The notes beneath the pieces were generated by a model. That model did no database searches. It was not told the DNA's origin and saw only the letters and a list, made by a program, of their open reading frames with translations. Positions 1 through 6,815 of a stretch of DNA of 8,936 bases are shown piece by piece (within the stretch, counting starts at the first letter, position 1; each line of letters opens with the position of its first letter). Both the position numbers and the translations under genes were made by a program. The DNA is taken from assembly GCA_030740135.1 (NCBI GenBank), contig JASLXW010000140.1, positions 1-8,936 on the forward strand. The letters are read 5' to 3'. The DNA comes from Nitrospinota bacterium (lineage in GTDB: Bacteria > UBA8248 > JACPRG01).

Positions 1-2
1 CC

Positions 3-95
3 TGGTGCTTCTCCCCTCCCGGATATGAAAATGAGTTCCGCCGCATGGCCGAAACGAGCGAGGACCACGAGCCGGCGGCGGATCAGGCGCACTGA
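3..95 (+). CDS. C-terminal end of a probable cupin-domain protein (partial)
   Basis: Only the last 30 codons are present, ending at TGA 93-95; the start lies outside the window. The visible residues begin WCFSPPGYENEFRRMAE and finish with a short acidic tail. An aromatic-SPPG-x-E-x-x-F-x-x-M pattern near the end of a small protein is typical of single-domain cupin proteins, where it closes the beta-barrel and starts the C-terminal helix. No metal ligands can be checked because the barrel is missing, so the substrate is unknown. It is followed by 125 non-coding bases and then an oxidoreductase gene on the same strand, so the two could be co-transcribed. The family call rests on this short motif alone. 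The other two frames over these bases give a quick stop or an Arg/Ser-rich peptide without family resemblance. Confidence 0.5.
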   Translation, partial: WCFSPPGYENEFRRMAETSEDHEPAADQAH

Positions 96-205
96 CGGAT
101 CAAGCGCCGGGGGCCGGACCCGGATAACGGACGCATCCGCCGCGGCCGCCCCGTCGATCACCATCGGCAAGTGACGCGCTTCTCCCCAAGCGCCCGGAGA
201 CCCCG

Positions 206-214
206 AAGGGAGGA
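206..214 (+). promoter_or_regulatory. Shine-Dalgarno site of the luciferase-like oxidoreductase gene
   Basis: AAGGGAGGA sits 6 bases before the ATG at 221. It is a near-perfect complement of the 16S rRNA 3' end at good spacing. It fixes the start of the downstream gene, whose protein also begins exactly at the first beta strand of the family (MRIGVM). Confidence 0.75.
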
Positions 215-220
215 CATCCC

Positions 221-1222
221 ATGCGCATCGGCGTGATGTACGACGGCTTCTCCCCGCTGCCGGGAATCATTGATTTCGTCCGCCGGGCCGATGATCTCGG
301 CCTCGATTCCGTCTGGGTCGCCGAGCACATTCCTTTCCGGGACGCCTTCGGACCGGCCATGGCCTTTCTCGGAGAAACCCGGAAAATCGCCGTCGTCCCG
401 ACGGCGGTGAGTCCCTACGTCCGGAACCCGGCAATGATTGCCATGTCCGTCGCGACCCTGGCGGAGTTTGCTCCCGGCCGCGTCCGCGTTGTCCTGGGGA
501 CGGGACAGCCGGACGACTTGCGGGCCATCGGCGTCGAGCCGGCGCGGCCCCTCCAGACCCTGAAGGAGGCCCTGTCCATCGTCCGGAAGGCGTTGGCGGG
601 AGAATCCCTTGCGCACGAGGGAGAGGTCTTCCGGATGGAGGACCGGCGGCTCGACTTCCCCCCCCCCCCGGCCTCTCCGGTCCCCCTGCACCTGGCGGCC
701 GTCGGGCCGAACATGCTGCGGCTGGCCGGAAGACACGCCGACGGCGCGCTGTTTTCCGGCGGCTGCTCTCCGGCTTACATCAAGTGGGGAAAGGGTGTCG
801 TGACCGGGGAAGGGGAGGGAGGGGGGGACGGCGGGAAGGCCGGAAAAAATCCGGAAAGACGGGCCGTCGCGTCGGTCATCGTGGCGTCGCTGTCATCGGA
901 CCGGAATGTGGCCTATGCGGCCGTCCGCCGGGCCTTGGCGTTCATCCTTCGGGGCGAACACCATGACCGGAACCGCGAGCTGGCCGGAACCTCCCTGGAC
1001 GGGCAGACCCTTGCCGACGCGGTGTCCCGGGCGGATTGGGACCGGGCCGAGGCGATGATAGACGACGAGGTGGTCCGGGCCCACTCGGTCGCGGGGGATG
1101 AGGCGGAGTTCGCGGAGCGCCTGGGCGAGTTCGGCGACGCCGGTCTCGATTGCGGGGTCCTCGCGCTCCAGGGCGCGGCCGAAGACCGCCTGCGGGCCCT
1201 CGAGGTCGCGGCGCGGGTCTGA
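221..1222 (+). CDS. LLM-class flavin/F420-dependent oxidoreductase
   Basis: A 333-residue member of the bacterial luciferase-like monooxygenase superfamily, a cytoplasmic TIM-barrel enzyme using FMN or coenzyme F420. Its length is normal for the family. The first beta strand is MRIGVM. It is followed by the DSVWVAEH strand (29-36), the region VSPYVRNPAMIAMSVATLAEFAPGR (63-87) matching the family pattern of a helix ending in a GR turn, then VVLGTG (90-95). Later come PLHLAAVGPNMLRLAG (155-170) and HADGALFSGG (172-181), which match the late barrel strands that contact the cofactor phosphate. Residues 195-207 form a Gly-rich stretch (GEGEGGGDGGKAG) that looks like a flexible surface loop. A run of four prolines (147-150) is encoded by twelve consecutive C. 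The start is supported by a strong ribosome site. The substrate cannot be deduced, and FMN cannot be distinguished from F420 by eye. No functional link to the polysaccharide genes downstream is apparent. Confidence 0.88.
   Translation: MRIGVMYDGFSPLPGIIDFVRRADDLGLDSVWVAEHIPFRDAFGPAMAFLGETRKIAVVPTAVSPYVRNPAMIAMSVATLAEFAPGRVRVVLGTGQPDDLRAIGVEPARPLQTLKEALSIVRKALAGESLAHEGEVFRMEDRRLDFPPPPASPVPLHLAAVGPNMLRLAGRHADGALFSGGCSPAYIKWGKGVVTGEGEGGGDGGKAGKNPERRAVASVIVASLSSDRNVAYAAVRRALAFILRGEHHDRNRELAGTSLDGQTLADAVSRADWDRAEAMIDDEVVRAHSVAGDEAEFAERLGEFGDAGLDCGVLALQGAAEDRLRALEVAARV
658..669 (+). repeat. Homopolymer of 12 C inside the oxidoreductase gene
   Basis: Twelve consecutive C lie within the codons for F-P-P-P-P-A, residues 146-151 of the oxidoreductase. 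With this exact count the frame is preserved and typical family motifs occur on both sides. One C more or fewer would shift the frame in mid-protein and remove the C-terminal half of the barrel. Tracts of this length can slip in replication and are also a classic site of sequencing error. Confidence 0.9.
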
Positions 1223-1263
1223 GGCGGCCGAAGAGATTCCGTGGGACATCCCCCGTTCGCAGG

Positions 1264-1280
1264 CCGGGCGCCCCGGATTT
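1264..1280 (+). terminator. Possible weak terminator after the oxidoreductase gene
   Basis: CCGGG (1264-1268) and CCCGG (1272-1276) form a 5-bp all-GC stem with a 3-base loop, followed by ATTTCCC. It lies about 40 bases after the oxidoreductase stop codon. The stem is short and the T-run is only three bases, so it may be a chance palindrome in GC-rich DNA. Confidence 0.25.
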
Positions 1281-1285
1281 CCCAC

Positions 1286-1347
1286 CACTTTTGAATCATG
1301 CACTTCCATCCACTTTCTGATCTCTTGTCTCCCCGGGGTGAAGTGGA
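1286..1347 (+). repeat. CACTT repeats with an inverted copy upstream of the amidotransferase gene
   Basis: CACTT occurs at 1286-1290, 1301-1305 and 1311-1315. The last copy, as TCCACTT (1309-1315), is matched by a perfect inverted copy AAGTGGA at 1341-1347. The palindrome CCCCGGGG (1331-1338) lies between the arms. The block is in the 182-base non-coding region before the amidotransferase gene, where a promoter or operator would be expected. A possible sigma-70 promoter nearby, TTGTCT (1325-1330), 18 bases, then TAGTGT (1349-1354), is too degenerate to call. A regulatory role is inferred from position only. Confidence 0.3.
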
Positions 1348-1387
1348 GTAGTGTAATAGACTGAATTTGTGCGCCTTGACGCTGAAT

Positions 1388-1394
1388 GGAAAGG
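1388..1394 (+). promoter_or_regulatory. Ribosome-binding site that decides the amidotransferase start
   Basis: GGAAAGG lies 10 bases before the ATG at 1405. It supports that ATG over the in-frame GTG at 1369, which has no purine-rich site before it and would add 12 residues ahead of the catalytic cysteine. Confidence 0.55.
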
Positions 1395-1404
1395 TCCGGC
1401 CGAG

Positions 1405-3354
1405 ATGTGCGGGATTTGCGGAAAACTGGTTGAGGGCGAGGGCGCGGAAGCGGCGGTCACCGAGCCCCTTCTGCGGGCCATGAGCGGGCGGATGGTCCAC
1501 CGCGGGCCGGACGGCGAGGGGGTCCTCGTCCGGCATTATCGGGACCGGTCCATCGGGTTGGGACACAGGCGGCTCAGCATCATCGATCTCAGCGAGGCCG
1601 GCGCGCAACCCATGTCCAACGAGGACGGGACGATCTGGGTCCTGCTGAACGGCGAGGTCTACAACTTCCACGAGTTGCGCCCGGCCCTGGAAGCCAAGGG
1701 ACACCGCTTTCGCTCCCGCACCGACACCGAGGTCATCGTTCATCTATACGAGGAGCACGGCGAGTCGTTCGTGGACCATCTGCGGGGGATGTTCGCCGTC
1801 GCGATCTGGGATGAGCCCAATCAGCGTCTGGTCCTCGCGAGGGATCGCCTCGGCCAAAAGCCCCTGTTTTACACGGAATCGGGCGGCGTCTTCCGCTTCG
1901 GCTCCGAGCTGAGCGCCCTGCTGGAAGACCCCGCCCTGGACCGGGAGCTGGACCCCGGCGCCCTGGTGGATTTTCTCACGGTCTCCTACATCCCCGCGCC
2001 GGCGTCGATCTTCCGCGGGGTCCGCAAGCTTCCCCCGGCCCACCTGCTGGTCCGGGAGAAGGGGAGGAGCCGCATCGCGCGGTACTGGTCGGTGGATCGG
2101 GAGTCCAAGTGGCTCGCCACCGAGGGGGAGTACATCGAGGGCATCCGCGAGCGGGTCGAGGAATGCACCCGGCTCCGCCTGGTGAGCGATGTCCCGTTGG
2201 GGGCTTTGCTCAGCGGCGGGATCGACTCCAGCGTGGTGGTCGCCGCCATGGCCGGCCTGATGGATGCGCCCGTCAAGACCTTCTCCATCGGCTTCGACGT
2301 GAAAATCTTCAACGAGCTGGAATTCGCCCGGGGCGTCGCCGAAAAGTTCGGGACGGATCACAATGAATTCATCGTGAAGCCCAACGCCGTGGAGATCCTG
2401 CCACGTCTGGTCTGGCACTTCGGGGAGCCCTTCGGGGACTCCTCGGCCCTGCCGACGTTCTATCTGGCGGAGATGACCCGGCGGCACGTGACGGTGGCCC
2501 TCAACGGCGACGCGGGGGATGAGACCTTCGGGGGGTATGAGCGCTACGTCGCCACGGGACTCGGCGTCCGCCTCGACCGGCTTCCGGCGGCCCTGCGGCG
2601 AGGGATGCGCGCGACGCTCCGGGGCGTGCTCGGCAACCCCTTGCACGAAAAGGGAATCCGCCGCCGGCTCCGGCGGTTCTCCGACACCCTGCTCATGACG
2701 CCGCAGGACCGCTACTTCCGCTGGGTGTCCGTTCTTCAAAAGGATATGCGTCACCACCTGCTGTCCGACGGATTGCGGGATTCGCTCAACGGCGCGCCGG
2801 AGCATCCGCTCCTCGAGACCTTCCTGCGGATGCGGGACGGCTTGGGGATACACGACCCGGTCGAGCGCGTGATGGCGCTCGATCTGGAAAGCTATTTGCC
2901 CGGCGATCTGCTGGTCAAGATGGACATCATGACCATGGCCCACAGCCTGGAGGCCCGGTCCCCTTTCCTGGACCACAAGTTCGTCGAGATGGCGGCTTCA
3001 ATCCCGACCCGGATGAAGATCCGCCGCGGGAAGACGAAGTACATCCTGAAGCGGGCGTTCGCCGGAATCGTTCCGGAACGTATCCTGGGCCGCGGCAAGA
3101 TGGGGTTCGGCGTTCCCCTGGCCCGGTGGTTCCGCGGCGAGCTGCGCGAGTACGCCCGAGAGATTCTCCTGGACCCCTCGGCCCTTCGAAGGGGTTACTT
3201 CCGGGAGGACGCCGTAACCTCCATGATGGACGATCACGCGCAGGGGCGGGCGGATCACGCCTTTCTCATCTGGAACCTGCTGGTGCTGGAGCTCTGGCAC
3301 CGGCACGTGTTGGAGGGCCGGGGAAAGCCCCGTCTGGAGTCCGTGGCGGCCTGA
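1405..3354 (+). CDS. asnB: Glutamine-hydrolysing asparagine synthase / amidotransferase
   Basis: A 649-residue two-domain amidotransferase. The N-terminal class II glutaminase releases ammonia from glutamine, and the C-terminal domain adenylates a carboxylate (aspartate in true AsnB) and amidates it. I chose ATG 1405 because it gives MCGICG, putting the nucleophile Cys at position 2 where Met removal exposes it; the longer GTG-started reading would block catalysis. Glutaminase motifs visible: HRGPDGEG (32-39), LNGEVYN (81-87), RTDTE (105-109). RLGQKPLFY (148-156) follows. The ATP PP-loop is LSGGIDSS (269-276), followed by EPFGDSSALPTFYL (341-354) and GDAGDETFGGYER (368-380). All key residues appear intact. 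The protein is longer than the roughly 550 residues of E. coli AsnB and resembles versions common in exopolysaccharide clusters. It is followed after 71 bases by polyprenyl-phosphate sugar transferase and ligase genes, so its substrate may be a glycan precursor rather than aspartate; that part is inference. Ends in TGA. Confidence 0.92.
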   Translation: MCGICGKLVEGEGAEAAVTEPLLRAMSGRMVHRGPDGEGVLVRHYRDRSIGLGHRRLSIIDLSEAGAQPMSNEDGTIWVLLNGEVYNFHELRPALEAKGHRFRSRTDTEVIVHLYEEHGESFVDHLRGMFAVAIWDEPNQRLVLARDRLGQKPLFYTESGGVFRFGSELSALLEDPALDRELDPGALVDFLTVSYIPAPASIFRGVRKLPPAHLLVREKGRSRIARYWSVDRESKWLATEGEYIEGIRERVEECTRLRLVSDVPLGALLSGGIDSSVVVAAMAGLMDAPVKTFSIGFDVKIFNELEFARGVAEKFGTDHNEFIVKPNAVEILPRLVWHFGEPFGDSSALPTFYLAEMTRRHVTVALNGDAGDETFGGYERYVATGLGVRLDRLPAALRRGMRATLRGVLGNPLHEKGIRRRLRRFSDTLLMTPQDRYFRWVSVLQKDMRHHLLSDGLRDSLNGAPEHPLLETFLRMRDGLGIHDPVERVMALDLESYLPGDLLVKMDIMTMAHSLEARSPFLDHKFVEMAASIPTRMKIRRGKTKYILKRAFAGIVPERILGRGKMGFGVPLARWFRGELREYAREILLDPSALRRGYFREDAVTSMMDDHAQGRADHAFLIWNLLVLELWHRHVLEGRGKPRLESVAA

Positions 3355-3370
3355 CGCGGGCGCCCGGCTC

Positions 3371-3402
3371 CATCTCATAATGAAACCCGGTCTCATGAGA
3401 TG
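3371..3402 (+). repeat. Inverted repeat between asnB and the WecA-type gene
   Basis: CATCTCAT (3371-3378) and ATGAGATG (3395-3402) are perfect 8-base complements separated by 16 bases. They begin 16 bases after the asnB stop codon and end 23 bases before the next start codon. There is no T-run after the second arm, so it does not look like an intrinsic terminator. It could be an operator or an RNA hairpin near the ribosome-binding region of the next gene. Confidence 0.4.
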
Positions 3403-3425
3403 AAGTCCGAGGGGCGTCCGCCCGG

Positions 3426-5300
3426 ATGTCCTTCCTTTCGGACCGAACGTCGGTAGAGGAACAACCGTTTCCGATGTGGGTTTACCTCCAGCCGTTCCTG
3501 GCGGCCTTGATTCTCGCTTTGATTGCGACCCCCGTCGTGCGGTGGGTGTCCAACCGTTACGGGTGGGTGTCCCACCCGCACCCCGACCGTTGGTCCCGCC
3601 GAACGACCGCGCTCTTCGGGGGAGTCGCCATCTTCGTCTCCGTGATGGGGGCGTTTCTGTATTTTGTCCCGATTGAAAACGACAAGAGCCTGCTGGGCAT
3701 CCTGGTGGGCGGCAGCTTCATGTTCGTGGTGGGATTGATCGATGATATCCGCAAGGCCCCGCCCTACGCGAAGCTGCTGGCCCAGATCATCGGCGCCTGC
3801 ACGGCCGTTTACTCGGGGATCTATTTCGAATTCATCCCAAAGGCCATCTCGATCCCGCTCACCATCTTCTGGATCGTCGGGATCACGAACGCCTTCAATC
3901 TCATCGACAACATGGACGGGCTTTCCGCAGGAATCGCGGTCATTGCCTCCGGGACGCTGTTCGCTTATTCCGTCTTGAGCGGCGAGGTCTTCATCGCGCT
4001 GGTCTGTCTGGCCCTGGCCGGCGGGGCGCTTGGGTTCCTGTTTTACAACTTCAATCCCGCGCGCATCTTCATGGGCGATTCCGGCAGCATGTTCATCGGA
4101 TACCTCATTTCTGTGCTCGCCATCATCGGGACGGCCAACCACGTCTCCAACCTGGTCGCCACCCTGATCGTCCCAATCATGGTGTTGGGCGTTCCCATCT
4201 TCGACACGGCCTTCGTGGCGCTTCTGCGACGGCTACGCGGACAGGCCATTTCCCAGGGGGGGCGGGACCACACCTCGCACCGGCTGGTGACCCTGGGCCT
4301 CAGCGAGCGCAAGGCGGTCCTCCTCGTCTACGCCTTCAGCATCGTCTTCGGCCTGGTGACTTTCTTCTACGCCCGGGTCGATCTCTCGCTGGTGATCATC
4401 CTGACCGTCCTGACGGCGATTCTCATCGTCGTGATCGGCCGGTTCCTGAGCGAGGTGAAGGTCGATCCCGGAGAGTCGGCGCCCGATGCCGGAAACGGCA
4501 GGGACCGGCCCGCCGCCGGGAGCGCGTCCGGCCCGGTGCTCTTGAACACCCTGCTCTTGTTTAAGCGGCAATTCCTGGAAGTCCTGATCGACTTCTGTCT
4601 GATCTGCGTCGCCTATTTCCTGGCGTACCGTCTCCGCTTCGAGGGGATCGCCGCGGACTGGTACATGGACCTGTTTGTCGAATCCCTTCCCGTGGTGATC
4701 GCGATCAAGTTGGGGGCCTTCTTTTACTTCGGGATTTACCGGAACGTTTGGCGGTACGTCAGCGTGGAGGACCTCGCCGCCATCGCCAAGGCCGTCAGTC
4801 TGGGGTCGATCGTCAGCATCATTGTCTTTATCTATCTGAGCCGTTTTCAAGGGCATTCCCGCGCGGTGTTCATCATCGACTGGGGGTTGCTGCTGGTCCT
4901 GGTGGCGGGGATCCGGCTCCTTTTCCGGGGCCTGCGGGAGTACTTCTCCCGGATCCGGCCGGGCGGAAAACGGGTCCTCATCATGGGGGCCGGAGACGCC
5001 GGGGAAATGCTCCTGCGGGAGCTGAGGAACAACCCGGGGCTGGATTACCTGCCGGTCGGATTTCTCGATGACGACCCGGACAAGGTTGGCCGGGAGATCG
5101 CCGGCGTTCCGATCCTGGGTCCGCGCGAGATCATCGTCCGCGAGGTCCGGCGCCGCCGGATCGATGAGGTCCTGGTCGCCATCCCTTCCGCGGAGCCGGA
5201 TCTTCTCGACGACATCCTCCGATTCTGCAAAGAGGCCGGCGTGCCCTTTCAGAGGCTCTCGGGGATCCTTCAGCCCCGTTCCCTGGTGAAGAATCCCTAG
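3426..5300 (+). CDS. WecA/MraY-type sugar-1-phosphate transferase fused to FlaA1/CapD-type front half
   Basis: A 624-residue inner-membrane fusion protein. Residues about 20-340 are a polytopic polyprenyl-phosphate HexNAc-1-phosphate transferase (WecA/TagO/MraY family), which starts lipid-linked glycan synthesis from a UDP-sugar. Family motifs present: GLIDD (103-107, acidic pair D106-D107), NAFNLIDNMDGLSAG (155-169), FNPARIFMGDSGS (209-221), and GGRDHTSHRL (278-287, the cytoplasmic His loop). A linker rich in Gly, Ala, Pro and Asp (about 346-370) joins residues 378-624, which match the front half of FlaA1/CapD/WbpM proteins. That half has about four membrane helices with YRNVWRYVSVEDL (438-450), then a Rossmann-like CoA_binding_3 domain with GAGDAGEMLLREL (521-533), GFLDDD (545-550) and IDEVLVAIPSA (579-589). 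The following dehydratase (SDR) domain is absent; the chain stops after QPRSLVKNP. ATG 3426 is preceded by GAGGGG (3409-3414). ATG 3474 (Met17, TAGAGGA at 3454-3460) is an alternative, as family homology begins there. Substrate sugar unknown. Ends in TAG directly before the ligase ATG. Confidence 0.87.
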   Translation: MSFLSDRTSVEEQPFPMWVYLQPFLAALILALIATPVVRWVSNRYGWVSHPHPDRWSRRTTALFGGVAIFVSVMGAFLYFVPIENDKSLLGILVGGSFMFVVGLIDDIRKAPPYAKLLAQIIGACTAVYSGIYFEFIPKAISIPLTIFWIVGITNAFNLIDNMDGLSAGIAVIASGTLFAYSVLSGEVFIALVCLALAGGALGFLFYNFNPARIFMGDSGSMFIGYLISVLAIIGTANHVSNLVATLIVPIMVLGVPIFDTAFVALLRRLRGQAISQGGRDHTSHRLVTLGLSERKAVLLVYAFSIVFGLVTFFYARVDLSLVIILTVLTAILIVVIGRFLSEVKVDPGESAPDAGNGRDRPAAGSASGPVLLNTLLLFKRQFLEVLIDFCLICVAYFLAYRLRFEGIAADWYMDLFVESLPVVIAIKLGAFFYFGIYRNVWRYVSVEDLAAIAKAVSLGSIVSIIVFIYLSRFQGHSRAVFIIDWGLLLVLVAGIRLLFRGLREYFSRIRPGGKRVLIMGAGDAGEMLLRELRNNPGLDYLPVGFLDDDPDKVGREIAGVPILGPREIIVREVRRRRIDEVLVAIPSAEPDLLDDILRFCKEAGVPFQRLSGILQPRSLVKNP

Positions 5301-6815
5301 ATGTCCGCGTCCCTGATGAACGGCGAGCCCCCCCGCCCCATCCGGGGGGCGACCCCCCGGGGTCCGCTTCTCCTCACCCTAGGCATGGCCCTCGCCGTCG
5401 CCCTCTGGTCGCCTCGGCTCTTCAACCTGCCCTTCACGCCGGCTTTCCTGTTCACGCTGCCGGTGGGCTTGTGTCTGGGGTTCATCTTGTGGCGGCCTGA
5501 GGCGGCGCTCCCATTGGCGCTGTTCTCCCTGCCGCTCGTCAACGTCCATTTCGAGCTGGGGCTGGCGGAGAAAACGCTGTCCTTCGACAAATTGATGGTG
5601 GTGGTCCTCATCGGGGGATGGGCCCTGAGGCGGATTTCCCTGCGGCGGTGGACATTCCCCCGGGACCCCATTCTCTCCCTGTGGTGGACCTGGCTGGTGG
5701 TCCAAGGCGTGACCGTCGTCATCACCCGAAATCGACTGGGCGATCAGCTCTGGTATCTGACCGAGCAGCTCACCTACATCCTCTTCTTCGTGGTCTGCCT
5801 GGACGTGCTCAGAGACCGGAGAGCGATGCGATCGGCGATTCAAGTGGTCGTGGCGTCGGGCTGGGCCGTCGCGCTGTTGGGGATGGCCGAGCGCGTCAGC
5901 CACATCCTTCTCGGCAGGGACGTCCTCTCCCTGACCTATCCGGATACGGGCAAATGGGCCACGGAATTCGGATCGACCATCGGGCATCCGAATTTCTTTT
6001 CGGCGTTTCAGATTCTCTCCATCCCATTCACGGCTTGGGCCGTGTGGGAGGCCCGCGGCCGTTGGCGGTGGTTCTTCGTCGCTATGTTGGTGGTGCAGTG
6101 CAGCTCCGTGTTCGTCGCCAAGAGCATCGGCGGGGTGATGGGATTGGCCGTGGCTGCCTTGATCGGCTGCTGGTGGACCGGGAGACGCTCCTGGCGGATC
6201 ATCGGTCCGTTCGCGGCGGCGGTGGGGGTGGTGGCGATCCTGTGGGTGGTCCAGGCGAGAGACCCGGTCGGTCTGGACCGCTCCGCGTTGACGAGGACGC
6301 ACATCCTGCGCGTCTCGCGGCATGTCTTCGTAGAGCGTCCCTTCTTCGGCCACGGATTGGGCTCATTCACCCGGATTTTTCCGGATTATGAGTTGGTGTA
6401 CGGGCGGGAGCGGCTCGTCGGGACCCTGGCCGAATGGCGGGATTTTCCGCGAAGCGTTTCCTCTCACAACTGGTTTTTGCGCCTGATCATCGAAGGGGGC
6501 CTCGCAAGTCTCCTGACGTTTCTCGGTCTCATCGGCTGGGTGATGGCGACGTGTTGGTATTCCCTGCGCTCCCCTCCGCCGGGGGAGCAGCCGGTTTCCG
6601 GGCAGCCGGATATTTTCGCGCCCGCGTATCAGCGCTCCCTCCGCCTGGCCCTGGCGGCGGCGCTGGTGGGGTTTATCGTTCAGGCGTTTACGGACGAGCT
6701 CTTCGCGTACTCCAAGATTGTCCTCATCTTCTGGGCGTTAACGGCGATTGGCGTAACGATGGACATGCGGTCCCGGGAACCGGCCCCTACGGGCACACCG
6801 CGTTCTCCGTCGTAG
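5301..6815 (+). CDS. O-antigen ligase / Wzy_C-family polymerase
   Basis: A 504-residue multi-pass inner-membrane protein of the WaaL/Wzy superfamily (PF04932), which transfers or polymerises lipid-linked glycan on the periplasmic face. After a Pro/Arg-rich cytoplasmic start, hydrophobic helices begin near residue 22 and continue to about 485. Family signals: STIGHPNFFSAFQIL (225-239), the arginine-led segment TRTHILRVSRHVFVERPFFGHGLGSF (331-356) opening the large periplasmic loop, and SSHNWFLRLIIEGGLASLL (387-405) closing it, where H389 and the E-x-G-L pattern are typical. Sequence alone does not separate ligase from polymerase. ATG 5301 follows the previous TAG with no gap and keeps the same frame, so translation is probably coupled; only a weak GGTGAAG (5285-5291) serves as ribosome site. 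Met6 (5316) is a less likely start. The C-terminal tail is Pro/Ser-rich and cytoplasmic. Ends in TAG, which overlaps the start of a strong hairpin. Confidence 0.85.
   Translation: MSASLMNGEPPRPIRGATPRGPLLLTLGMALAVALWSPRLFNLPFTPAFLFTLPVGLCLGFILWRPEAALPLALFSLPLVNVHFELGLAEKTLSFDKLMVVVLIGGWALRRISLRRWTFPRDPILSLWWTWLVVQGVTVVITRNRLGDQLWYLTEQLTYILFFVVCLDVLRDRRAMRSAIQVVVASGWAVALLGMAERVSHILLGRDVLSLTYPDTGKWATEFGSTIGHPNFFSAFQILSIPFTAWAVWEARGRWRWFFVAMLVVQCSSVFVAKSIGGVMGLAVAALIGCWWTGRRSWRIIGPFAAAVGVVAILWVVQARDPVGLDRSALTRTHILRVSRHVFVERPFFGHGLGSFTRIFPDYELVYGRERLVGTLAEWRDFPRSVSSHNWFLRLIIEGGLASLLTFLGLIGWVMATCWYSLRSPPPGEQPVSGQPDIFAPAYQRSLRLALAAALVGFIVQAFTDELFAYSKIVLIFWALTAIGVTMDMRSREPAPTGTPRSPS

Noticed and set aside
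107..123. Small GC hairpin (CCGGG, 7 bases, CCCGG) after the cupin stop as a terminator
   Set aside because: The stem is only five pairs, it is not followed by T residues, and similar palindromes are expected by chance in this composition.
1369..1404. Twelve-residue N-terminal extension of AsnB from GTG 1369
   Set aside because: It would place residues before the catalytic Cys that must be N-terminal, and it lacks a ribosome site; ATG 1405 has one.
1744..2976. Long minus-strand open frame (410 codons) opposite asnB
   Set aside because: Its translation is rich in Gly, Pro, Arg, His and Gln with no recognisable domain, and it lies exactly antisense to a gene with intact family motifs. It is a by-product of GC-rich codon usage.
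3393..4142. Minus-strand open frame (249 codons) opposite the WecA-type module
   Set aside because: It is an acidic, Asp/Glu/Arg-rich reading that mirrors the hydrophobic codons of the real gene; no motif or ribosome site supports it.
5379..6353. Minus-strand open frame (324 codons) opposite the ligase
   Set aside because: The protein is highly charged, Gln/His/Pro-rich and low complexity, unlike a folded protein, and it is antisense to the clear Wzy_C gene.
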